Of a stretch of DNA of 64,000 bases, positions 42,120 through 49,731 are shown piece by piece. The translations under genes and the position numbers were made by a program. This DNA is from Saprospiraceae bacterium UBA6168. GTDB taxonomy: Bacteria; Bacteroidota; Bacteroidia; Chitinophagales; Saprospiraceae. The stretch covers positions 1 through 64,000 of the forward strand of contig DIUC01000035.1 of NCBI GenBank assembly GCA_002435785.1, read 5' to 3'. Position 1 is the first letter of the stretch; the number at the start of each line of letters is the position of its first letter. The notes under the pieces are model-generated. The model worked only from the letters and a program-made list of their open reading frames with translations, searched no databases and was not told where the DNA came from.

Positions 42120-43319
42120 ATGATAAAAAACATCCGCACCGCCTACAATGCCGCCTTCACCGAGGAAAAATACCAAGCGTTCCTCAATGAGATTTATCTG
42201 GAAACCAACCACAAAGTGCCTTTCCACATCGCCGAGACGCCGGTCTTTGTGCCAAAGGCACTGTCCGACCAGCTCTTCCAAGCCTGCGACGAACTCGTGG
42301 ACACGCTCTGCCGGCCCGACTTCAAGGCGCTATCGGAGGAGACCATCCTGCCGGGCTGCCATGTGCCGGGCGAGACGGCGCACTCGACCTTCCTCTGCAT
42401 TGACTTCGGCATCTGCGTGGACGAGGTGGGGCATATATCCCCACAACTGATTGAGATTCAGGGCTTTCCATCCCTATTTTTTTACCAAGACCTCTGCGCC
42501 CGGTCGTACCGCAAGCATTTCGACATCCCCGACAATTTGCAGCACCTATTCGGTGGACTGACGACCGAGACTTATGTGGAGCGGATGCGCCAAATCATCG
42601 TCGGCAACTCCAAGCCAGAGAACGTGGTGCTGCTGGAAGTGGAACCGCACAAGCAGAACACGCAAGTGGACTTTTGGGCGACGGAGCGGGCGCTGGGCAT
42701 CAAGGTGAAATGCCTGACCGACCTGAAAGTGGAAGACAGGGATGTGTTTTACTTGGATGAAAATGGGCGAAAAGTAACCGTGGAGCGCATATACAACCGG
42801 GTGATTTTTGACGAACTGCAAAAGCGAACCGACCTCCAGCGGGAGTTCTATTTTGAAAAAGAGTACAATATCCAATGGGTTGGGCACCCTCACTGGTTTG
42901 CCCGCATCAGCAAACATACCTTGCCGCTGTTCAATAGCGATTTTGTACCAAAATCAACTTACCTGAGCGAGCTGAACGGCATCCCGGACGACTTGGGAAG
43001 CTATGTTTTGAAACCACTCTACTCTTTTTCCGGCAAGGGCGTCATCATCCACCCGACGGCAGCGGACATTGAGGTGATTCCAATGGAAGAGCGGAAGAAC
43101 TTTATCCTCCAAAAGAAAGTGGCCTACGCCCCAATCGTCGAGACGCTCGACGACCCTGCCAAGGTGGAAATCCGCATGATGCTCGTCTGGGAGGATGGAG
43201 CTGCGAGACCAGAAGTCATCACCAACCTCGTGCGGCTGAGCAAGGGCGAGATGGTGGGCGTGCGCTACAACATGGGCAAGACCTGGGTAGGCGGCAGCGT
43301 TGGATTCTTTGAGGTGTAA
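42120..43319 (+). CDS. ATP-grasp-like ligase, glutathionylspermidine synthase-like
   Basis: The protein is 399 residues from ATG 42120 (MIKNIRTAYNAAFTEEKY); an upstream in-frame start lies inside the terminator hairpin and is rejected. The C-terminal half resembles an ATP-grasp domain: YVLKPLYSFSGKGVIIHP is the nucleotide-binding loop and VEIRMMLVWEDG and NLVRLSKGEM the metal/active-site strands. A Glu/His-rich N-terminal domain precedes it. It probably ligates an amino acid or amine to a carboxylate. With the two upstream genes it forms an unusual cluster. The substrate is unknown. Confidence 0.75.
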   Translation: MIKNIRTAYNAAFTEEKYQAFLNEIYLETNHKVPFHIAETPVFVPKALSDQLFQACDELVDTLCRPDFKALSEETILPGCHVPGETAHSTFLCIDFGICVDEVGHISPQLIEIQGFPSLFFYQDLCARSYRKHFDIPDNLQHLFGGLTTETYVERMRQIIVGNSKPENVVLLEVEPHKQNTQVDFWATERALGIKVKCLTDLKVEDRDVFYLDENGRKVTVERIYNRVIFDELQKRTDLQREFYFEKEYNIQWVGHPHWFARISKHTLPLFNSDFVPKSTYLSELNGIPDDLGSYVLKPLYSFSGKGVIIHPTAADIEVIPMEERKNFILQKKVAYAPIVETLDDPAKVEIRMMLVWEDGAARPEVITNLVRLSKGEMVGVRYNMGKTWVGGSVGFFEV

Positions 43320-43531
43320 GGGAGCTGGAAAACAAATAATGTACCCATTCTGACTTGTTCTTTTTCTCCGCCAAAGGCGGACACTTGAAAAACGAACCGT
43401 AGCGCTGCTATGCTTAGTTTTTCAAACACTTTTACAAGAAAAAATAACTGCGCCATAACAGGCACCTTATTTATTTCCAGTTCCCTAAATAGATGTGACT
43501 ACTCCAGTTCTCATCGCTGTGAATGTAAAAA

Positions 43532-43554
43532 GCCCCGACGCATCGCATCGGGGC
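43532..43554 (-). terminator. Terminator of the hemD transcript
   Basis: GCCCCGA and TCGGGGC pair across a 9-nt loop. On the minus strand the stem is followed by TTTTTAC. The 308-base gap 43320-43627 otherwise shows only a small TCCGCC/GGCGGA stem at 43367-43381 and no convincing gene. Confidence 0.75.
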
Positions 43555-43627
43555 TTCAAACAAACATACTATGAGAAAAAACTCGAAGATTTACAAATAT
43601 AAAATTTTAAGCTACAACACGGTGCGC

Positions 43628-44410
43628 CTACTCTTTGTTCGATACCTGTAGGTATTTTTCCAAAGCCATTGTCATGGACGGCGTTTCAGGTTCTGGTGCC
43701 TTGATGTTCGGGTGCAGGCCACGGTCAAGCACTGCCTTCAGTGCGCTTTGCCCAAAGACGGCGATCCGGGTGGCCTTCTGCTCAAAATCGGGGAAGTTTT
43801 CGTAGAGCGCTTCTATTTCCAATGGACTGAAAAAGGCGATGATATCGTAGTAGATGTCCTTTAAGTTGGTCAGGTCGCTGCTCACTACGTTGTACATTAT
43901 GGCTTCTTGGTAGTTGAGGCCGTACTCGTCCAATACGGATGTTATCTGTTTTGCACCAAGGTTGGAGCATGGCAATAGGAATTTTTCCTTCTCCTTGTGC
44001 TTCATGAAGTAGGCTTTCAAGTCCTGTATGCTACGCTCTCCAGAAAAGACCTTGCGCTTTCGGTAGATGATAAACTTCTGGAGGTAATTGGCGACAGCCT
44101 CCGTTTGGCAGAAATACTTGGTATCCTGCGACATTTTCACCCGCATCTCTTCACATACCGTGAAGAAGTGGTCAATTGAGTTTTTGCTCATGAAAATGAC
44201 AGATGAAAACTCATCAGGCCTGATGCGCTGTTTGCGAAAGTCTTTGGCAGTCAGGACTTCTACTTGTATGAAGGGAATCCAGTCAATCTGGAGTTCGTAC
44301 TTTTTTTCAAGCTCGTAGTAGGGAGAACGCTCAGGTTTCGGTTGCGATACGAGTATCGTTTTCACCTTTTTGTAGGTCTCTACGTATGTTTTTCCATTTA
44401 CAACGTCCAT
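43628..44410 (-). CDS. hemD: Uroporphyrinogen-III synthase
   Basis: The 260-residue protein matches the Bacteroidota HemD type. It cyclises hydroxymethylbilane to uroporphyrinogen III in heme synthesis. The family is poorly conserved in sequence, but ILVSQPKPERSPYYELEKKY, FSSVIFMSKNSIDHFF, FLLPCSNLGAKQITSVL and DIIAFFSPLEIEALYENF are the usual landmark segments. The adjacent DUF4271 gene upstream is the standard neighbour in Bacteroidota and supports the assignment. It ends before a clear terminator. Confidence 0.9.
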   Translation of the reverse strand: MDVVNGKTYVETYKKVKTILVSQPKPERSPYYELEKKYELQIDWIPFIQVEVLTAKDFRKQRIRPDEFSSVIFMSKNSIDHFFTVCEEMRVKMSQDTKYFCQTEAVANYLQKFIIYRKRKVFSGERSIQDLKAYFMKHKEKEKFLLPCSNLGAKQITSVLDEYGLNYQEAIMYNVVSSDLTNLKDIYYDIIAFFSPLEIEALYENFPDFEQKATRIAVFGQSALKAVLDRGLHPNIKAPEPETPSMTMALEKYLQVSNKE

Positions 44411-44449
44411 CCGCAGTATTAGAATTTTGGTTGTTTCTAAAAAAGGAAA

Positions 44450-45379
44450 TCAGCTTCCGCCGTAGGCCGTGGCTATTTTGAGGATAGCAAGGATAGGGGC
44501 GATTTCAACGGCGCAAAGATACAACAAAAAGTGAAATTTATTATTGGCAATGAACCGGTTGGCAATAAACAAGCCCCGAAGGTACAGGAACAAGTAGATG
44601 GCACCGAGTATGGCCAGGGCAGCATAAACGACAATTTCAGTAGTGCTTTCTGGGGCGTAACCGATGAAAAGCACCACTGGTACAAGGAGCAAACCTATCA
44701 CGATGTTGAATATCATGATGGTGAACTGATAGGAGTCAACCTCCTTGCTAATGGGGAAAATGAACCCTGCCAACCAAAGCACAAAATGTTTTGCAACAAA
44801 GTAACCCGCAATGCCCCCCATGCAAATGAACAATGAGTAAACATTGGACAATGAAATAGTGATTCCAAAATGCCTTGCTGCCAGAAAAGCAAACAGCCCG
44901 GCATTTATAAAGAACAACAGGTAGAGTATCAGGTAGGCCAATGCAAGGCCGGAGCTTTGCTCCCGATGCAGTTGGTTGAGCAAATTGTCGTTGATGAACG
45001 CCTTCCAGATTTTCTCAATCAGTATCCTAAAGATGGTGACGATGAGGGTCAAGATGATGAACATTATTAATATGGACACGAACAGGAAGCGCCGGTAGTT
45101 GGTCTCTTTTTCTTTAGCTGTGAGCGGTTTGGCGCTCAGTTCGGTGCGTATCTGAAACCCAGGGCCACGTGCAGGTTGGCCAGATGAAGCGATTTTTACG
45201 ATGTCGAACGGGTTGGTCGAGACGGGTATAGCTTTGATGCTATCTTCTACGGGGGAAGCTCCAAGCCTTGGCTGGAGTTCAAATGGGTTGACATTGCCTT
45301 GGCAATTAGCAACAAGCCCCCCGAAGAACAGCAGCATTGCTGCAAAAACAAGTCTTTTTATGTGGATGAAATTTGCCAT
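44450..45379 (-). CDS. DUF4271 membrane protein
   Basis: This 309-residue protein has an N-terminal signal peptide-like segment (LVFAAMLLFFGGLVANC), a soluble stretch (about 25-90) and six or more membrane helices from about residue 95 onward, with a charged motif RFLFVSILIMFIILTLIVTIFRIL. It matches the DUF4271 family, which in Bacteroidota lies next to hemD. Its function is not known. It lies 39 bases upstream of hemD on the same strand and is probably co-transcribed. Confidence 0.85.
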   Translation of the reverse strand: MANFIHIKRLVFAAMLLFFGGLVANCQGNVNPFELQPRLGASPVEDSIKAIPVSTNPFDIVKIASSGQPARGPGFQIRTELSAKPLTAKEKETNYRRFLFVSILIMFIILTLIVTIFRILIEKIWKAFINDNLLNQLHREQSSGLALAYLILYLLFFINAGLFAFLAARHFGITISLSNVYSLFICMGGIAGYFVAKHFVLWLAGFIFPISKEVDSYQFTIMIFNIVIGLLLVPVVLFIGYAPESTTEIVVYAALAILGAIYLFLYLRGLFIANRFIANNKFHFLLYLCAVEIAPILAILKIATAYGGS

Positions 45380-45633
45380 GTAGTCTTTGAATGGCGCAAA
45401 ATTAATCCTTCCGGCGGCGTTTTCTTAAAATCTTTGCACTTGGGTTATGCGTTTGATGGGTTGTTAAAAAGGTGTTAAGCGTTTTTTCGTTGAGCCTCGA
45501 AGCATCTAATTTGCGCAGCGGAGGCAAACAAACTTTCAAACAGGTCAATGCGCAAGCTACTTTTCAAAGGTCGCTTTTTGTGAGTCTTAAAAATTAATTA
45601 CCTGATTGTCAACGTGTTAAATAATATTTTTCA

Positions 45634-46902
45634 ATGAAAAACTCGGTTATCAGCAGGGTGGTAATCTTGGGTGCTTTGGCCATTTTTGGCATTATCGGCA
45701 TTCAGGCTTATCTGCTAGTGAACACCTGGAACGCCGAGGAAAAGGATTTCCAAGAAAAGGTGACGATAGCCCTTCAAGGCGTGGCCAAGCAATTTGAAAA
45801 ATTAGGCAGCTCGCCGCCCGCCTACAATATTATCAATCAAGTTAGCTCCAACTACTGGGTAGTGAATATCAACGATGTCATCAACCCGAGAACCTTGGAG
45901 CATTTCCTTCGGCAGGAGCTGGAAAGCGTAGGGCTACGGGAAGATTTCGAGTACGGCATCTACAACTGCGATTCCCGCAAAATAGATTACGGCAAGTACA
46001 TCGGCTATAAATCCGTGGAGCCCAAACCCCAACCAGACGATAGGACAAACCTTATGCCCACCCACGAGGAGTACCAGCAATATTTTGGCATACGGTTCCC
46101 TAAACACAATTCGCAGATATTCAGCAACATGCGCCTGACGCTGATTTTCTCGGGCATTTTGTTGGTCACGATTCTGTTTTTTCTCTATGCCATCTCCATC
46201 ATCCTTCGCCAAAAACGCCTCTCGGAGATGCAAAAAGACTTCATCAACAACATGACCCACGAGTTCAAAACCCCCATCTCTACTATCCGAATCTCCACCG
46301 ACGTATTTTTGAAAAGCCCGGAAATCATGGCCAGCCCACGGCTTTCACAATATGCCAACATCATTCAGGAACAAAACCAACGGCTGAACAACCAAGTTGA
46401 AAAGGTGCTACAGTTGGCCAAGATAGAGCGGGGCAACTTTAAACTGAACCTTGAAGAAACCGACCTTCACCAACTGGTCCATAACGTGCAAGAGAGTATC
46501 AGAATACAAGTGGAAAAACAAGGCGGTACCTTGCGCTGTGAGCTGCTGGCAAGCTCATCCACCATCAAAGCCGACAGGCTGCACCTGACCAACATCCTCC
46601 ACAACCTCGTGGACAATGCCACGAAATACTGCAAAGGAACGCCAGACATCCTACTGAAAACCCAAAACATTGACGTGGATAGGATACAACTGCAGGTCAT
46701 TGACAACGGCATCGGCATCTCGAAAGAAGACCTTGCCAAAGTCTTCGAGAAGTTCTACCGGGTGCCCACTGGCGACGTACACGACGTAAAGGGTTTTGGA
46801 CTCGGGCTTTTTTACACCAAAAACATCTGTGACGCCCACGGCTGGAAAATCAGCATTGAAAGCGAACAAGGAAAGGGAACAACCGTAACGATAATTATTT
46901 AG
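45634..46902 (+). CDS. Sensor histidine kinase
   Basis: The 422-residue membrane kinase has a first helix (about 9-28), a periplasmic sensor region (about 30-165) with no recognised ligand domain, a second helix (about 172-192), then HisKA with the phospho-accepting His209 in NMTHEFKTPIST, and a HATPase_c domain with the N box LVDNATKY, DNGIGISKED (G1), and FGLGLFYTKNICDAHG (G2). It should autophosphorylate and pass the phosphate to the response regulator encoded 89 bases downstream. The stimulus is unknown. Confidence 0.93.
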   Translation: MKNSVISRVVILGALAIFGIIGIQAYLLVNTWNAEEKDFQEKVTIALQGVAKQFEKLGSSPPAYNIINQVSSNYWVVNINDVINPRTLEHFLRQELESVGLREDFEYGIYNCDSRKIDYGKYIGYKSVEPKPQPDDRTNLMPTHEEYQQYFGIRFPKHNSQIFSNMRLTLIFSGILLVTILFFLYAISIILRQKRLSEMQKDFINNMTHEFKTPISTIRISTDVFLKSPEIMASPRLSQYANIIQEQNQRLNNQVEKVLQLAKIERGNFKLNLEETDLHQLVHNVQESIRIQVEKQGGTLRCELLASSSTIKADRLHLTNILHNLVDNATKYCKGTPDILLKTQNIDVDRIQLQVIDNGIGISKEDLAKVFEKFYRVPTGDVHDVKGFGLGLFYTKNICDAHGWKISIESEQGKGTTVTIII

Positions 46903-46988
46903 GTTGATGAAGTTTGATGGGAGTTGATTGACCGCACTGCGCAGAACCCATCAGCCCTTGTCAACCCTTTTCAATCCTTATCAATCAA
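46903..46988. repeat. GTTGATG-word inverted repeat between the kinase and regulator genes
   Basis: The left side repeats GTTGATGAAGTTTGATGGGAG. The right side carries the complementary words CCCATCAG, TCAACCC, TTTTCAATCC and TATCAATCAA. It fills the whole gap between the two-component genes. Confidence 0.7.
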
Positions 46989-46991
46989 AGA

Positions 46992-47678
46992 ATGAAACCA
47001 CACCTGCTCTACGTTGAAGACGACGAAAGCCTCGGCTTCGTGACCAAGGACAACCTTGAGATGCAAGGCTACCAAATAACCCACTGCACCGACGGCAAGA
47101 CTGCCCTCGAAACCGCCAAGGCCGGTACCTTCGACCTTTGCATCCTTGACGTGATGTTGCCAGAAATGGACGGCTTCACCCTCGCTGAGGAAATACGCCG
47201 CTTCAACGCCGAAATCCCCATCATCTTCCTCTCTGCCAAATCTCTGAAAGAGGACAAAATCAAGGGCTTGCGCCTCGGCGGTGACGACTACATCACCAAG
47301 CCGTTCAGCATCGAAGAACTGATTTTGAAAGTAGAGGTTTTCCTGCGCCGAAAGAGTATGTCGGGCAATGCGCCCAAACCAACCACTTACCGTTTTGGCT
47401 GCTATGAGTTCGACTACAAAAATCTCGGCCTCACCTGCACCGGCCAACCGACCGAAACCCTCACCCAACGGGAGGCTGACCTGCTCAAGTTCTTCCTCGA
47501 CAATCCCAACCAGGTCGTCAAGCGCTCCGACATCCTCGAAAAGCTATGGGGCGAAGACGACTATTTCATGGGCCGCAGCCTCGATGTTTTCATTTCTCGC
47601 TTGCGCAAATACCTGCGCCACGACGAAAACTTGAAAGTAGAGAACATTCATGGGGTCGGATTTCGATTCAATATGTAA
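46992..47678 (+). CDS. OmpR-family response regulator
   Basis: The 228-residue protein has a receiver domain with the phosphorylation site Asp53 (CILDVMLPEMDGF), an acidic pair (EDDE, 10-13), the conserved Lys in YITKPFSIEEL, and a C-terminal winged helix (about 135-228; TLTQREADLLKFFLDNPNQVVKRSDILEKLWG, RSLDVFISRLRKYL). It is a DNA-binding activator or repressor paired with the upstream kinase. It is not an NtrC-type enhancer-binding protein, so it would not by itself activate the sigma-54 promoter found 12 bases downstream. Confidence 0.95.
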   Translation: MKPHLLYVEDDESLGFVTKDNLEMQGYQITHCTDGKTALETAKAGTFDLCILDVMLPEMDGFTLAEEIRRFNAEIPIIFLSAKSLKEDKIKGLRLGGDDYITKPFSIEELILKVEVFLRRKSMSGNAPKPTTYRFGCYEFDYKNLGLTCTGQPTETLTQREADLLKFFLDNPNQVVKRSDILEKLWGEDDYFMGRSLDVFISRLRKYLRHDENLKVENIHGVGFRFNM

Positions 47679-47689
47679 AATTCAGATTC

Positions 47690-47706
47690 TTGGCACGATT
47701 CTTGCA
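47690..47706 (+). promoter_or_regulatory. Sigma-54 (RpoN) promoter
   Basis: TTGGCACGATTCTTGCA matches the -24/-12 consensus, with GG (47692-47693) and GC (47704-47705) exactly 10 bases apart. It lies 12 bases after the response regulator stop and reads into a 663-base gap without a recognisable gene. Confidence 0.6.
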
Positions 47707-47716
47707 AAATCTACAC

Positions 47717-48135
47717 CGAACATCCGAAGGAAGAAAAACCCGAAAGGGACTTTTATTTTCGTTATTTTAGGTGAATAGACCTACTTGAGAAACTGTGAAC
47801 AACAAGGGCCAACTGAAGGCCCACACACCGCACACTTCCCAATATTTTCACTCCACAGTTTTCGACAGGCATCACGTATCATTTTTACACACCGCACACC
47901 TGAGACCCGCTGATTGGCCACGCCGCCAACCAAGCCGTCGTTATCCACACCCAATTTAGTTTTCGAGAAAAAATGCAACAGTCAAACCAGTATTTTCCTG
48001 AACTATCAGGCTGTTTTTGCTGCGCAACAATCGTGTCAAAGCATTGATTAGCAATTGTTTACCCCAAGGCTAAAGACTTTAGTCGGTTTCAAATTCGGTG
48101 CAGGCACTCTTCAAAAAGTGGCCCTGCACTTTTTT
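47717..48135 (+). ncRNA. Candidate sigma-54-dependent non-coding RNA
   Basis: Transcription from the promoter would run about 420 bases to the terminator at 48098-48135. The stretch has no recognised protein gene. It contains a 13-base direct repeat ACACACCGCACAC (47823-47835 and 47887-47899), stems at 47739-47748 and 47806-47822, and the palindrome CTAAAGACTTTAG near 48070. A 24-codon open frame at 47973-48047 (MQQSNQYFPELSGCFCC...) is too short to call a gene. The ncRNA call rests on promoter, structure and absence of coding. Confidence 0.35.
48098..48135 (+). terminator. Terminator of the sigma-54 unit
   Basis: GTGCAGG and CCTGCAC form a stem (with inner ACT/AGT pairing) followed directly by six Ts, a strong intrinsic terminator on the plus strand. 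Confidence 0.75.
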
Positions 48136-48231
48136 CCCAATGCCGTGGATAAAACCCGGCATCGGGAAAAAACAGAAAAAAAAGCTGATAAAATTCCAAC
48201 AACCGAATGCCCCCTATTTTCGGAAAGTGGT

Positions 48232-48271
48232 CGGAAGCATGCCCCCCAGTAGGCTTCCGGCTGCTTTTTTT
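48232..48271 (+). terminator. Second plus-strand terminator in the 47.7-48.3 kb gap
   Basis: CGGAAGC (48232-48238) pairs with GCTTCCG (48253-48259), followed by a GC step and a seven-T run. It may back up the terminator at 48098-48135. Confidence 0.55.
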
Positions 48272-48278
48272 GGAAGTT

Positions 48279-48352
48279 GTTGAACTGGTTGAATTGGCTA
48301 AGCGCTACCCTAATTCAACTACTTCAACCAGTTTAACCATTTCAACCATTTC
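48279..48352. repeat. GTTGAA-word inverted repeat at the end of hemW
   Basis: GTTGAACTGGTTGAATTGG (48279-48297) faces AATTCAACTACTTCAACCAG (48312-48331) and further TTCAACC words. It overlaps the 3' end of the minus-strand hemW gene. Confidence 0.7.
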
Positions 48353-49475
48353 CCTCCTCCGCAAAAAGTTCCGCCGCAATCCCGTCCGCCAAAAACCGAC
48401 CCGCTTGCGTCAGCCTGAACTCATTGCCTTCCCGCTCCATTGAGCCATCCAGCAAAAATGTTTTTGCGCCTTCAGCGAAATGTGCTTCATACCCCAATTC
48501 CTTGATTTTCAGCAAATTGCAGCCCCATTTGGTGCGCAGCCCTGTCATCACGTACTCGTTGTAGCGCTGCGTAGGCGTCAGTACTTCTATCTCGAAAGCC
48601 AGTTCACCCGCTTGCAGGGAGCGGATGTAGGCAGCATTGTTCGCCACGTTCCACTGGCGGCTCATGCCATTGAACGAGTGCGCCGATGGACCGATGCCGA
48701 GGTATTTTTTGCCCTGCCAATAGCTCGTATTGTGGCGGGAATAGTGGCCGGGTAATGCGAGGTTGCTGATTTCGTAATGCTCATAACCTGCCTCCGCTGT
48801 TTTTTCCATTAAAAACTCAAATTGCTGGGCAGCATGTTCGTCGTCAACGGGCTGAGCAGCGCCCTTTTTTATCTGGTGGGCGAGGGCGGTCTTCGGCTCC
48901 ACCGTCAGGCAGTAGCAGGAGAGGTGCGGGATTTTCAAGTTGAAAACCTGCTCCAGATTCGCTGCCCATTGTTCGTGAGAGGTGGTCGGAGCGCCGTAAA
49001 TCAGGTCAACCGAAAGGTTGTCAAAGCCCGCTGCCTGGGCATTTTGGATGCTGGCAAGCGCCTCCGAGTCATTGTGCGCCCGGTTCATGAAGCGCAGGTC
49101 TGCTTCCGAAAACGACTGGACGCCGATGCTCAGGCGGTTTACGGGCGTTTGTCGCAAATCGCTGATTTTCAATGGGTTCAAGTCATCTGGATTGGCTTCC
49201 AAGGTGACTTCCAGCGGCTGCATCGAAACGGGGTAGTGCTTGAAAATTTCACCGAAAATCAAATCCAAATCACGCTGGTCGAGCAGCGACGGCGTGCCTC
49301 CGCCAAAGTAAATGGTCTCCAGCGGTTCGCCGTCAAGGTAGTTTTTTTGCAGCGCCAGTTCCCGACAAATGGCCACCACCATCTCGTCCTTCGACTTGAG
49401 CGAAGTCGAAAAATGGAAATTGCAGTAGTTGCAGGCTTGCTTGCAGAAGGGAATATGTAGGTAAAGTCCGGCCAT
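48342..49475 (-). CDS. hemW: Radical SAM protein HemW (coproporphyrinogen III oxidase-like)
   Basis: The 377-residue protein has the radical SAM cluster motif CxxxCxxC in LYLHIPFCKQACNYCNF, the SAM-binding GGGTPSLL, and RLSIGVQSFSEADLRFMNRAH. HemW-type proteins insert heme and are often annotated as oxygen-independent coproporphyrinogen oxidase. The C-terminal HemN domain (SYWQGKKYLGIGPSAHSF) is complete. It is a single gene. Confidence 0.92.
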   Translation of the reverse strand: MAGLYLHIPFCKQACNYCNFHFSTSLKSKDEMVVAICRELALQKNYLDGEPLETIYFGGGTPSLLDQRDLDLIFGEIFKHYPVSMQPLEVTLEANPDDLNPLKISDLRQTPVNRLSIGVQSFSEADLRFMNRAHNDSEALASIQNAQAAGFDNLSVDLIYGAPTTSHEQWAANLEQVFNLKIPHLSCYCLTVEPKTALAHQIKKGAAQPVDDEHAAQQFEFLMEKTAEAGYEHYEISNLALPGHYSRHNTSYWQGKKYLGIGPSAHSFNGMSRQWNVANNAAYIRSLQAGELAFEIEVLTPTQRYNEYVMTGLRTKWGCNLLKIKELGYEAHFAEGAKTFLLDGSMEREGNEFRLTQAGRFLADGIAAELFAEEGNG

Positions 49476-49606
49476 GAATTAATTATTGCGGAGCAAACAT
49501 GGGCATAATTATTCGTGAAAATTGGTGCAATTTGCGGGAAACACTGCAACTGAAATCGTGGAAGTCCACTCGTCGTTGGCACAACTTTGAGGGCTTGGAC
49601 CTATTT

Positions 49607-49649
49607 TATCCTTGTAAATTCAAAATCCAATTTTGAATTTACAAGGATA
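49607..49649. repeat. Perfect 19-bp inverted repeat upstream of the NagZ-like gene
   Basis: The arms at 49607-49625 and 49631-49649 are exact reverse complements around a 5-nt loop. It lies in the 256-base divergent gap between hemW and the NagZ-like gene and could be an operator or a hairpin. Confidence 0.85.
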
Positions 49650-49731
49650 GAGCACCATGTTTCCCAACGCCTATGAAACGCCCCATCGTCAAATCATCTT
49701 ATCTTAGCCCCTTCAATACAACGGCTTAATT

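Noticed and set aside
43571..43651. Small open frame starting MRKNSKIYKYK
   Set aside because: It runs antisense into the end of hemD and shows no family features; it is more likely chance.
47973..48047. 24-codon Cys-containing peptide frame in the sigma-54 unit
   Set aside because: It is too short and unsupported to call a gene. It is mentioned only as an alternative to a purely non-coding RNA.
49577..49592. A second sigma-54-like site (TTGGCACAACTTTGAG)
   Set aside because: The GC of the -12 element is missing at the required spacing.
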